From NCBI GenBank assembly GCA_023388385.1, contig JAEWGK010000245.1:1-6954 (forward strand): a stretch of DNA of 6,954 nucleotides, written 5' to 3'. The notes below the pieces were generated by a model, which did not search any database, had not been told where the DNA came from, and worked only from the letters and a program-made list of their open reading frames with translations. The DNA is from Actinomycetes bacterium. Its GTDB lineage: Bacteria; Actinomycetota; Actinomycetes; Mycobacteriales; Mycobacteriaceae. Shown piece after piece: positions 1 to 5,502 of this stretch. Within the stretch, counting starts at the first letter, position 1; each line of letters starts with the position of its first letter. The position numbers and the translations under genes were made by a program.

Positions 1-744
1 GAGCGTCGTGAACAGGCGCACATCGGCCTCCGTGATGTGGTCGCCGACCAGGTAGCGGCGCGTCGACAGGCGCTCCTCCAGCCAGTCGAGCGCGGCGAAG
101 AGGCGATCGAAGGCCTCATCGTGGGCCTCCTGGGAGCCGGCGAAGCCGACGCGGTAGACGCCGTTGTTCACCTCGGTGAAGACACGGCGCATGATCTGCT
201 CCATCTCGTCGCGGTGCTCCTCCGGCCATAGGTCGGGGGCGCCCTCGCGATGGTGCGCGGTCCACTCGGAGGCGAAGTCCCGGGTCATCTGGTCGAAGTC
301 ATTGGTGACGACCTCCCCCGTCGCGATCTCGACCATCGTCGGCACGGTGATGCCGCGGGAGTAGTCCGGGAAGCGGCGCAGGTACGCGTCGCGGAGCCGG
401 TGGATGCCCAGCACCGGGTCCTTCTCCCCCGGGTCGAGGTCGAAGGTCCACGACAGCTCGTCGTGGGTCGGCCCCGCCAGGCCCAGGGAGAAGGCCTTCT
501 CGAGACCGAGCAGCTGGCGGTCGATGATCGCGCGGTTGGCCCAGGGGCATGCGTAGGCGGCAATGAGCCGGTAGCGGCCGGGTTCGGCGGCGTAACCGTC
601 GCCGCCGTCGGCGGTGATGCGGGTGTCGATGTAGCGGGAGTCGCGGCGGAACTCCTTGCCCTTGTCGACGTAGACGCCGGGGGTGGCGTGCGGGTCGCGT
701 TCCCCTTCGGTGGCGGGCTGGGCGGCGGTGGCGGAGTCGGTCAC
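1..744 (-). CDS. Glutathionyl-hydroquinone reductase-like GST (ECM4/YqjG family), 3' end outside window
   Basis: Reading the minus strand from GTG at 744 gives 248 codons, open to the window edge, so the C-terminal part is missing. The protein has the ECM4/YqjG layout: an N-terminal extension (about residues 1-57), a thioredoxin-like segment with RYRLIAAYACPWANR (catalytic Cys66 in a CPWA motif), the conserved cis-proline turn VPT (134-136), then the start of the all-helical GST domain with EVNNGVYRVGFA and YLVGDH. Family members reduce glutathionylated hydroquinones by attack of the CPWA cysteine. The Asn-Glu-Ser stretch that binds the gamma-glutamyl group in YqjG reads Asn-Asp-Phe here (148-150). 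Together with the actinobacterial setting, this suggests another thiol such as mycothiol; that is an inference. The GTG start is preferred because a -10-like TATTCT ends 7 bases upstream and no other start fits. Neighbour: 49 bases separate it from the SPFH stop. Substrate is unknown. Confidence 0.9.
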   Translation of the reverse strand, partial: MTDSATAAQPATEGERDPHATPGVYVDKGKEFRRDSRYIDTRITADGGDGYAAEPGRYRLIAAYACPWANRAIIDRQLLGLEKAFSLGLAGPTHDELSWTFDLDPGEKDPVLGIHRLRDAYLRRFPDYSRGITVPTMVEIATGEVVTNDFDQMTRDFASEWTAHHREGAPDLWPEEHRDEMEQIMRRVFTEVNNGVYRVGFAGSQEAHDEAFDRLFAALDWLEERLSTRRYLVGDHITEADVRLFTTL

Positions 745-751
745 GCAGGCC

Positions 752-780
752 AGAATAGATGACACGTCATCTCTGGGCAA
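752..780 (-). promoter_or_regulatory. Predicted promoter of the GST gene with embedded palindrome
   Basis: On the minus strand TTGCCC (780-775, four of six matches to TTGACA) and TATTCT (757-752) are exactly 17 bases apart. The -10 ends 7 bases before the GTG at 744, so transcription would begin at or next to the start codon. The spacer is almost filled by a 16-base inverted repeat at 757-772 (plus strand AGATGACACGTCATCT; 7-base arms, 2-base centre). A repressor bound there would cover both promoter elements. The geometry is visible in the sequence; promoter and operator activity are inferred. Confidence 0.6.
757..772. promoter_or_regulatory. Candidate operator: 7-2-7 inverted repeat in the GST promoter
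   Basis: Arms AGATGAC (757-763) and GTCATCT (766-772) are perfect reverse complements around a 2-base centre. The AT content is well above that of the surrounding DNA. It lies between the -35 and -10 of the GST gene, where a dimeric repressor such as a TetR- or MarR-type protein would act. No regulator gene is visible in the window, so the cognate protein is unknown. Confidence 0.5.
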
Positions 781-793
781 GCGGGCCCGGGGT

Positions 794-2122
794 TCAGGAG
801 CGGTCGCCGTCGGCCGACGGCAGCCACGCGGACTGCTCCTGCGTGCCCGCGGCCGGACCCGCCTGCGGGACACCACCCTGGCCGATGGCGCGAGTGCCGC
901 CCTGAGCGGTATCGCCGCCGTCGTCACCGCCCGGGTTCACCTTCGCCGCGCGGGCGGCGGCCTGGTCGGCCTCGGCCCGGTCGGCGGGCACGCCCTCCGG
1001 GACGTTCTGCCGCGAGGCGGTCACCGGATCGTCGACGGACCGGTTGGCCACCTCGGAGGCGGCGGCGACGGCGCGGGCGATCTCCGGCGAGGTGGAGGTG
1101 TCGAACCAGTCCTCGTCCTCGCCCTCCTCCGCCTGGCGCAGCGTGGCGTCGGACGGCGCCGGCGCCTCGTAGCGGAACACTCCGTCGGCGTCGGGCTTGC
1201 CGAAGGCCCGGGCGAAGGACTCCAGGGAGTCGCCGAACTGGGCGGGGACCATCCACACGGAGTTTCCGTCGCGGTTGGCCAGCTCCGGCAGCGTCTCCAG
1301 GTAACGCCAGGCCAGGACCTCCGGCGTCAGCTCGGAGGCCTTGACGGCTGCGTTGATCTTCCGGATGGCCCGGGCTTCACCCTGCGCCCGCAGGTACGCG
1401 GCGGCGCGCTCGCCCTCTGCGCGGAGCATCATCGCCTGCCGCTCGCCCTCGGCGCTGAGGACCGCGGCGTGCTTGTCACCCTCGGCGGCGAGGATCTGGG
1501 ACTGCTTGCGGCCCTCGGCGGTCTTGATCTCCGCCTCGCGCGTGCCCTCGGCGGTGAGGATCATGGCGCGCTTCTCGCGATCGGCCTTCATCTGCCGCTC
1601 CATCGCCTGCTGGATGGACGGTGGCGGGTCGATGGCCTTCAGCTCGACGCGGGCGATCCGTAGGCCCCACTTCGCGGTGGCCTCGTCCAGCTCGCCGCGC
1701 AAGCGGCGGTTGATGTACTCGCGGGAGGTCAGCGTCTGCTCGAGGGTCAGGCCGCCGACGACGTCGCGCAGCGTGGCCGTGGTGATCTGCTCGATGCCGA
1801 AGATGTAGTCGGCGACGCCGTAGATGGCGCGGGCGGGATCGTTGACCTGGAACGTCACGACGGTGTCGATGTCGACTGTCAGGTTGTCCTGCGTGATGAC
1901 GGCCTGGGGCGGGAAGGTGACCATCCGCTCGCGGGTGTCGACCCGCTCGCGGATGCGGTCCACGAACGGGACCAGGAAGGTGAGGCCGTTCTGCGCGGTC
2001 CGCGTGTAGCGGCCGAGGCGTTCGACGATGGCTGCCTCGCCCTGGGGCACCAGTGTCACCGACTTGGCGACGACGATGATGACCAGGACGACGATCAGCG
2101 CGAGGACGATGAGTCCGGACAT
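794..2122 (-). CDS. SPFH/stomatin-like membrane protein (QmcA/HflC-like, band 7)
   Basis: This 442-residue protein has an N-terminal membrane segment (about 3-19, LIVLALIVVLVIIVV), then a band 7/SPFH domain (about 21-180) with typical motifs: VPQGEAAIVERLGRY, a PFVDRIRERVDTRE turn, ITQDNLTVDIDTVVTFQV, and TLEQTLTSREYIN. A helical stretch follows with six AEG/AQG units spaced exactly 11 residues apart (191-248), then ELTPEVLAWRYLETL. Residues from about 320 on form a tail rich in Ala, Gly, Asp and Glu, likely disordered; the protein is longer than I recall for Rv1488 (about 380 residues). SPFH proteins oligomerise into membrane-bound rings or microdomains that scaffold proteases and other membrane proteins. 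ATG at 2122 has AAGGAG at a 7-base spacing and begins one base after the NfeD stop. SPFH-NfeD pairing is a known functional partnership. An open frame extends upstream to 2512, but only as the shadow of NfeD in another frame. Confidence 0.93.
   Translation of the reverse strand: MSGLIVLALIVVLVIIVVAKSVTLVPQGEAAIVERLGRYTRTAQNGLTFLVPFVDRIRERVDTRERMVTFPPQAVITQDNLTVDIDTVVTFQVNDPARAIYGVADYIFGIEQITTATLRDVVGGLTLEQTLTSREYINRRLRGELDEATAKWGLRIARVELKAIDPPPSIQQAMERQMKADREKRAMILTAEGTREAEIKTAEGRKQSQILAAEGDKHAAVLSAEGERQAMMLRAEGERAAAYLRAQGEARAIRKINAAVKASELTPEVLAWRYLETLPELANRDGNSVWMVPAQFGDSLESFARAFGKPDADGVFRYEAPAPSDATLRQAEEGEDEDWFDTSTSPEIARAVAAASEVANRSVDDPVTASRQNVPEGVPADRAEADQAAARAAKVNPGGDDGGDTAQGGTRAIGQGGVPQAGPAAGTQEQSAWLPSADGDRS
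1364..1561 (-). repeat. Six-unit 33-bp coding repeat (11-residue AEG units) in the SPFH gene
   Basis: Protein residues 188-253 of the SPFH protein contain AEG at 191, 202, 213, 224 and 235 and AQG at 246, a strict 11-residue period (33 bases in DNA). The surrounding positions are degenerate (Arg, Glu, Lys, Gln, Ala, Ile, Leu). Eleven-residue (hendecad) periodicity fits a nearly straight helical coiled coil, as known in stomatin-type SPFH proteins. Because codons vary among units, this is an old protein repeat and not recent DNA duplication. Confidence 0.85.
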
Positions 2123-2123
2123 G

Positions 2124-2561
2124 CTAGATCTCCTTGTCGATGATGGCGATGTTGCCGTCGATGCCGACGACCGTGACCCGCGCCCCCTCCGCGAAGCCCA
2201 ACTCGGGTGCCAGTGCTCGGGCGGACCAGAGGTCCCCGTCGAGGCGCACGATGCCCGAGTCGCCGCTGACCGCCTCCACGACGACGGCGGATCGGCCGGC
2301 GAGCAGCTGCGGCGTCGTCTCGATCCTGCGGTCCGGGCCCGCCTCCATCCGCCTCCGCAGCGGCGGGCGGACGAGGAGCATGAGCACCGCCACAGCCACC
2401 GCGAACACGGCGATGGCCCCGGCGAGCGGGAGCCCCGCGAACGCGGTGCCGCCGGCGAGGAGCGCCGCAATGCCGAGCATGAGCATGGACAGGTCGCCGA
2501 CCAGCGTCTCACCGATGATGAGCAGCAGGCCGACGATGACGAAGACGAGAGCGGGGGTCAC
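2124..2561 (-). CDS. NfeD-like membrane protein with C-terminal OB-fold
   Basis: This 145-residue protein is the short (NfeD1b-like) form without a serine-protease domain. Residues 3-65 hold about three hydrophobic segments (roughly 3-18, 25-43, 46-64), followed by the basic cytoplasmic turn RPPLRRRM. Residues 85-142 form the soluble OB-fold domain, with the typical LLAGRSAVVVE, GIVRLDGDLWSARA and GARVTVVGIDGNIAIID motifs. NfeD proteins work beside SPFH proteins in the membrane and are thought to help their assembly or quality-control role. The SPFH gene follows with a one-base gap, and the AAGGAG at the end of this gene is its ribosome site. GTG at 2561 is chosen because the first membrane segment begins right there and a TACCCT hexamer ends 7 bases before it. 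The frame stays open upstream to 2828 but runs antisense-style through DUF3097 and has no membrane-protein character there. From memory this matches Rv1487. Confidence 0.87.
   Translation of the reverse strand: MTPALVFVIVGLLLIIGETLVGDLSMLMLGIAALLAGGTAFAGLPLAGAIAVFAVAVAVLMLLVRPPLRRRMEAGPDRRIETTPQLLAGRSAVVVEAVSGDSGIVRLDGDLWSARALAPELGFAEGARVTVVGIDGNIAIIDKEI
2130..2135 (-). promoter_or_regulatory. Ribosome binding site of the SPFH gene
   Basis: AAGGAG on the minus strand lies 7 bases before ATG at 2122 and fixes that start. It overlaps the last codons of NfeD (Lys-Glu-Ile-stop). It is the only strong Shine-Dalgarno sequence before any gene start in the window, in line with the SPFH gene being internal to an operon. 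Confidence 0.85.
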
Positions 2562-2568
2562 GGCGCCC

Positions 2569-2574
2569 AGGGTA
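2569..2574 (-). promoter_or_regulatory. Predicted -10 element for the nfeD-SPFH operon
   Basis: TACCCT on the minus strand ends 7 bases before GTG at 2561. A weak -35 (CCGACC at 2598-2593, matching TTGACA only at its central GAC) lies 18 bases upstream. It overlaps a small inverted repeat, CCCGAC/GTCGGG at 2583-2599. No Shine-Dalgarno sequence is present, so a leaderless transcript is likely. Confidence 0.5.
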
Positions 2575-2613
2575 CTGAAGTCCCCGACACCCGGTCGGGA
2601 TCGCCTGACGCCG

Positions 2614-2646
2614 GATCGGGCGCCGGGGCGGCGGCGCCCCGCGATC
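2614..2646 (-). terminator. GC hairpin at the 3' end of the DUF3097 gene
   Basis: An 8-base perfect stem (2618-2625 with 2632-2639) closes a 6-base loop. It is extended by GATC/GATC (2614-2617 with 2643-2646) across a 3-base bulge. It overlaps the TGA stop at 2645-2647 and sits in the 83-base gap before the nfeD gene. There is no T-tract, so it is at best a U-less actinobacterial-type terminator or an mRNA 3' end stabiliser. In DNA this GC-rich, some stems arise by chance. The rest of the gap holds only the nfeD promoter region. Confidence 0.4.
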
Positions 2647-3490
2647 AGGCGCCGGGTTCCGTCACGAAGTCCACGAGGCGCTCGACGGCGCCGAGGAGGC
2701 TCGGCTCGAGATCCCGGAACGAGTCCACGGCGTGGTAGACGCGGTGCCAGCCCTCGCGCGGGTCGCCCCAGCCGAGCCGGCGGCACACGCCGGTCTTCCA
2801 GTCCTCCCCCGGCGGAACATCCGGCCACGCGCGGATGCCGAGCGACCCGGGCTTCACCGCCTGCCAGACGTCGACGTACGGGTGGCCCGTGACCAGGACG
2901 TGGGGGCCGAGCGACTGCGTCATCCGCGACTCCTTCGTCCCATCGACCAGGTGGTCGGCGAGGACCCCGACGCGCCGGCCCGGCCCCGGGCCGAACTCCG
3001 CCAGTCGGGCGCCAAGGTTGTCCAGGCCCTCCAGCTGCTCGACGACGACGCCCTCGACGCGCAGGTCATGGCCCCACACCTTCTCCACCAGCGCGGCGTC
3101 GTGGACACCCTCGACCCAGATGCGGCTGGGCTGGGCGACCTTCGCTGTGACGTCGGCGACGCGGCGTGAGCCGGACGCCGAGCGCTCGAGGCGCGGGTCG
3201 CGGGTCACCGGCCGGGGCCGGACCAGGGTGACCGGGCGGCCGTCGACGAGGAACCCCGCAGGCTCCATCGGGAACAGGCGCACCCGGCCGCGGCGGTCCT
3301 CCAGCCGGACGTGATCGCCGCCGGGGGCCTTCTCGACGCCGACGACGGCGCCGACCCACGACCCGTCGGAGGTCTCGGCGACGAGGCCGTCCTCCGCCGG
3401 CACCTCCGGCACCGCGGGGATGCGGGCGCGGCGGTGCGCCCTCGCGCCGCCGAGGGGGTCGGATCCGGAGTACCTGTCGTGGAAGCCCAT
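2645..3490 (-). CDS. DUF3097 family protein
   Basis: The 281-residue product has the landmarks of the actinobacterial family DUF3097. The N-terminus MGFHDRYSGSDPLG is followed by VPAEDGLVAE, a small beta-rich region (about 35-90) and a C-terminal core starting at SRIWVEGVHDAALVEKVWG (122-140). Further landmarks are LRVEGVVVEQLEGLDNL, GVLADHLVDGTKESR (175-189), HVLVTGHPYVDVWQAVKP (197-214) and WKTGVCRRLGW. Biochemical function is not known to me. The VEGxxDAxxVEKV segment and the downstream Asp/His-rich LADHLVD segment resemble, in order and spacing, the Glu and DxD motifs of TOPRIM domains, as in RNase M5; that is a hypothesis. ATG at 3490 is the only reasonable start, and TAACCT ends 8 bases before it. 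It is transcribed divergently from the plus-strand gene at 3541. Confidence 0.9.
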   Translation of the reverse strand: MGFHDRYSGSDPLGGARAHRRARIPAVPEVPAEDGLVAETSDGSWVGAVVGVEKAPGGDHVRLEDRRGRVRLFPMEPAGFLVDGRPVTLVRPRPVTRDPRLERSASGSRRVADVTAKVAQPSRIWVEGVHDAALVEKVWGHDLRVEGVVVEQLEGLDNLGARLAEFGPGPGRRVGVLADHLVDGTKESRMTQSLGPHVLVTGHPYVDVWQAVKPGSLGIRAWPDVPPGEDWKTGVCRRLGWGDPREGWHRVYHAVDSFRDLEPSLLGAVERLVDFVTEPGA

Positions 3491-3498
3491 GGGCGACG

Positions 3499-3504
3499 AG
3501 GTTA
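3499..3504 (-). promoter_or_regulatory. Predicted -10 element of the DUF3097 gene
   Basis: TAACCT on the minus strand ends 8 bases before ATG at 3490, inside the motif CCGGTAACCT. No Shine-Dalgarno sequence is present, so the transcript is probably leaderless. At an 18-base spacing its -35 position (TACCGG, 3528-3523) falls on the -10 of the divergent promoter. Confidence 0.5.
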
Positions 3505-3526
3505 CCGGCCCCGCGGGGCGACCCGG

Positions 3527-3532
3527 TAGCCT
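3527..3532 (+). promoter_or_regulatory. Predicted -10 element of the plus-strand gene
   Basis: TAGCCT ends 8 bases before ATG at 3541, inside CCGGTAGCCT. There is no Shine-Dalgarno sequence in the intervening GGCCGAAC, so translation is probably leaderless. Confidence 0.5.
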
Positions 3533-3540
3533 GGCCGAAC

Positions 3541-4395
3541 ATGAGCGAGCCCAGGACCGTCCGCGACGTCGTCGACGAGGTGTGGAACCCCACCCAGCAC
3601 GTCGCGCTGTGGCTCGGCGCCTGGGCCACGGGCCATGAGCAGGCGGACTTCGTCCTCGACGCCCTCGAGTCGCTGGGCCGCCGCCACGAGATCGATCTGT
3701 CCGATGCGTGGGTGCCGGACGTCGCGGGCGACGGTCCCGTGGGCGCCCCGGCGATGCTGCGGCTGGTGCGCGCGGTGACCGACGGGGGATCGTGGGGCCC
3801 GGAGGACGTTCCTCCGGTGCGGCTGGTGCTCTCCGGCCCCGGCGACGTTCCGGCCCTGCCCGCTGGCACGGACTGTGCGCGGGCGGCCGCGGAGGCGGGC
3901 GCCGCGATCGTCGTCGCGGACGCCGAGCCCGGCTGGCATCACGTCCTGGTGCCGCGGCTGCGCCGCGATGCCTCCGGGCCGCTGGTGCGCTGGCGCTGGT
4001 TCACCATCGAGGGGCCGCTGCCGGCGCCTGCGCACCTCTCCCCCGGTGAAGCCGACCTCATGCTCGCCGATGCCACACGCGACGCGGCGCGGCTGATCGC
4101 GGCCGCCCACCCCGGCGGGCACGCGCAGTCGGCGTCGTCCGCGTTCGATCCGCGGCTGACGGTCGGCGCGCTCACCGACCACTTCGATCTGATGGCCATG
4201 CCGACGGCGCTGTCGCGGCGCGCCGGCGGTGTCCTTGCGCGGGCCGACCGCGTCGCCGCGATCCTCGCCGTCGCCGCCGGCGGCGATCACGGCGCGGTGC
4301 TCGACCCGCATCTGGTGCCGCTGTGGCGACCTGTCCGCCTGGCGCGGATGGCCGCCGTCGAGCATGCCGTTCGGGAGTGGGCCGGTGCGTTCTGA
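3541..4395 (+). CDS. Uncharacterised protein, probable Rv1486c counterpart by position
   Basis: This is the only plus-strand gene in the window and encodes 284 residues. I do not recognise a named domain. There is no signal peptide or membrane segment, so it is probably cytoplasmic. Visible features: an N-terminal helix-forming region (NPTQHVALWLGAWATG, 16-31), an acidic central part, a run of hydrophobic strands (RLVLSGPGDVPAL; AAIVVADAEPGWHHVLVPRL), a tryptophan-rich strand VRWRWF, and an alanine-rich helical C-terminus ending LARMAAVEHAVREWAGAF. Strong GC bias at third positions and the short gaps to its neighbours support a real gene. Its place beside ferrochelatase on the opposite strand, and its length, match M. 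tuberculosis Rv1486c as I remember it (about 288 residues). Orthology is inferred from position only. It converges with ferrochelatase, with 18 bases between the stops. No function is proposed. Confidence 0.86.
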   Translation: MSEPRTVRDVVDEVWNPTQHVALWLGAWATGHEQADFVLDALESLGRRHEIDLSDAWVPDVAGDGPVGAPAMLRLVRAVTDGGSWGPEDVPPVRLVLSGPGDVPALPAGTDCARAAAEAGAAIVVADAEPGWHHVLVPRLRRDASGPLVRWRWFTIEGPLPAPAHLSPGEADLMLADATRDAARLIAAAHPGGHAQSASSAFDPRLTVGALTDHFDLMAMPTALSRRAGGVLARADRVAAILAVAAGGDHGAVLDPHLVPLWRPVRLARMAAVEHAVREWAGAF

Positions 4396-4413
4396 GGCCG
4401 GCCCCGCCCCGCG

Positions 4414-5496
4414 CTAGCCCCGCGCCTCCGCGGGGCGCTTCCGCTCCGGAGGGATGCAGCAGTCGCCGGCGCAGGGCGCACCATCGGCGGAGGAGCCGAG
4501 TTGCGGCTGCCCGCCGAGCCTGCGGGCCTCGGCGCCGTCGACGCGCTCGCGGATGAGCTCGCCGATCATGCGCGTGAAGGCATCGGTCGGGCCGGGGGTT
4601 GCGGCGCGCTCGATGACGATGTCGTGGTGGGCCATCTCGTCCTGGAGCTCGCTGTCCAGATCCCACGCGACCTCGATGTGGTCACTGACGAAGCCGACGG
4701 GGCACACGACGGCGGCGCGGAGCCCCTCGGCGACCTTCGCCTCGACGTGATCGACGATGTCCGGCTCCAGCCACGGGATGTGCGGTGGACCGGAGCGCGA
4801 CTGCCACACCAGATCCCAGTCGGCCACGCCCAGCTTCCCGGCGATGAGCTGGCACGACTCCGCGATCTGGCGCGTGTACAGGTTGCCGCCCTCGGCGGCC
4901 GGGCCCGACTTCAGGTTGTCGGAGACGGGGATGGAGTGGGCGGTGAAGATGAGGCGCGCGCCGTCGCGGCGATCCTCCGGCAGGCGCCCGAAGGCGTCGC
5001 GGCAGGCGTCGGCGAAGGCGCCGATGAACAGCGGGTGGTCGTGGAAGCCGCGCAGCCGCTCCAGGCGGACCTGCGGCAGGCCGACGGCGTCGAGGTGCAT
5101 GCGGGCCCGCGCGATGTCCTCGTGGTACTGGCGGCAGCCGGAGTAGCCGGCCCACGCGCTGGTGGCGAAGACCAGGACGTTGCGGATGCCGTCGCGGCTC
5201 ATCCGCTCCACCGCGTCCTCGAGCATCGGGTGCCAGTTCCGGTTGCCGAAGTAGACGGGCAGATCCGGGCCTTCCGCCGCCAGGTGGGCGCGGAGGTTCG
5301 CGATGATCTCCCGGTTGAGGTCGTTGAGAGGTGACCGGCCGCCGAACTCGCGGTAGTGCTCGCCGACGACGTCGAGCCGCTCCGGCGGGATCCCCCTGCC
5401 GCGGGTCACGTTCTCGAGGAACGGGCGGACGTCCTCCATCTTCTCGGGACCGCCGAAGGAGAGCAGGAGCACGGCGTCGTAGGGGGTTCCGGTCAT
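4414..5496 (-). CDS. hemH: Ferrochelatase (HemH; coproporphyrin ferrochelatase CpfC in actinobacteria)
   Basis: A full-length 360-residue ferrochelatase. Landmarks: [11 protein letters not shown] near the N-terminus, PVYFGNRNW (80-88), [14 protein letters not shown] (111-124), FTAHSIP with the catalytic His187, [16 protein letters not shown] (231-246) and [14 protein letters not shown] with the catalytic Glu275. The C-terminus carries Cys342, Cys346 and Cys347, which with an upstream cysteine (Cys121 or Cys165 are candidates) would ligate the [2Fe-2S] cluster known in the M. tuberculosis enzyme. In actinobacteria this enzyme inserts Fe2+ into coproporphyrin III, and ChdC/HemQ then makes protoheme. 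The protein is soluble or membrane-associated. The ATG at 5496 is preferred because homologues start just before the [10 protein letters not shown] strand and TAGGCT ends 6 bases upstream. The stop codon lies in a GC hairpin shared with the convergent gene. No other heme-synthesis gene is in the window. Confidence 0.97.
   Translation of the reverse strand: MTGTPYDAVLLLSFGGPEKMEDVRPFLENVTRGRGIPPERLDVVGEHYREFGGRSPLNDLNREIIANLRAHLAAEGPDLPVYFGNRNWHPMLEDAVERMSRDGIRNVLVFATSAWAGYSGCRQYHEDIARARMHLDAVGLPQVRLERLRGFHDHPLFIGAFADACRDAFGRLPEDRRDGARLIFTAHSIPVSDNLKSGPAAEGGNLYTRQIAESCQLIAGKLGVADWDLVWQSRSGPPHIPWLEPDIVDHVEAKVAEGLRAAVVCPVGFVSDHIEVAWDLDSELQDEMAHHDIVIERAATPGPTDAFTRMIGELIRERVDGAEARRLGGQPQLGSSADGAPCAGDCCIPPERKRPAEARG
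4417..4436. terminator. GC hairpin at the ferrochelatase 3' end, between convergent genes
   Basis: GCCCCGCG (4417-4424), loop CCTC, CGCGGGGC (4429-4436): an 8-base perfect stem with a 4-base loop. It covers the last codons of ferrochelatase and lies 22 bases past the plus-strand stop, so it could serve both genes. Neither side has a T-run, so intrinsic termination is uncertain. Placement at the only convergent junction is the main support. Confidence 0.45.
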
Positions 5497-5502
5497 GCGG
5501 CC

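Larger units (their letters stand above)
3499..3532. promoter_or_regulatory. Divergent promoter dyad between DUF3097 and the plus-strand gene
   Basis: AGGTTACCGG (3499-3508) and CCGGTAGCCT (3523-3532) are inverted copies, 9 of 10 matching, separated by 14 bases that include the palindrome CCCCGCGGGG (3509-3518). Each arm contains one gene's -10 hexamer and is followed by 8 bases and an ATG. The symmetry is visible directly; a regulatory role is inferred. Confidence 0.5.

Noticed and set aside
683..1663. 326-codon open frame on the plus strand opposite the SPFH gene
   Set aside because: It is a shadow of the SPFH coding sequence. Its product is a Gly/Leu/Arg-rich composition typical of antisense frames in GC-rich DNA, with no domain or promoter.
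794..2512. SPFH frame extended upstream to give 572 residues
   Set aside because: The extra 130 residues are Arg/Ser-rich and run out of frame through the NfeD gene. The AAGGAG site and the membrane anchor fix the start at 2122.
2124..2828. NfeD frame extended upstream to give 234 residues
   Set aside because: The upstream part overlaps the DUF3097 3' end in another frame and is Arg/Pro/Gly-rich. The first membrane segment starts right after GTG 2561.
3495..3535. Possible DtxR iron box in the divergent promoter region (AGGTTA half)
   Set aside because: Only one half-site is present. The second half is missing at the required spacing, so the match is better explained by the -10 element TAACCT on the minus strand.
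3502..4365. 287-codon minus-strand open frame opposite the plus-strand gene
   Set aside because: Its product is rich in Arg, Gly and His with no recognisable motif. The plus-strand frame has balanced composition and a promoter-like element at its ATG.
4501..5334. 277-codon plus-strand open frame opposite ferrochelatase
   Set aside because: It lies entirely inside a certain ferrochelatase gene and shows no family motif; open antisense frames are expected at this GC content.
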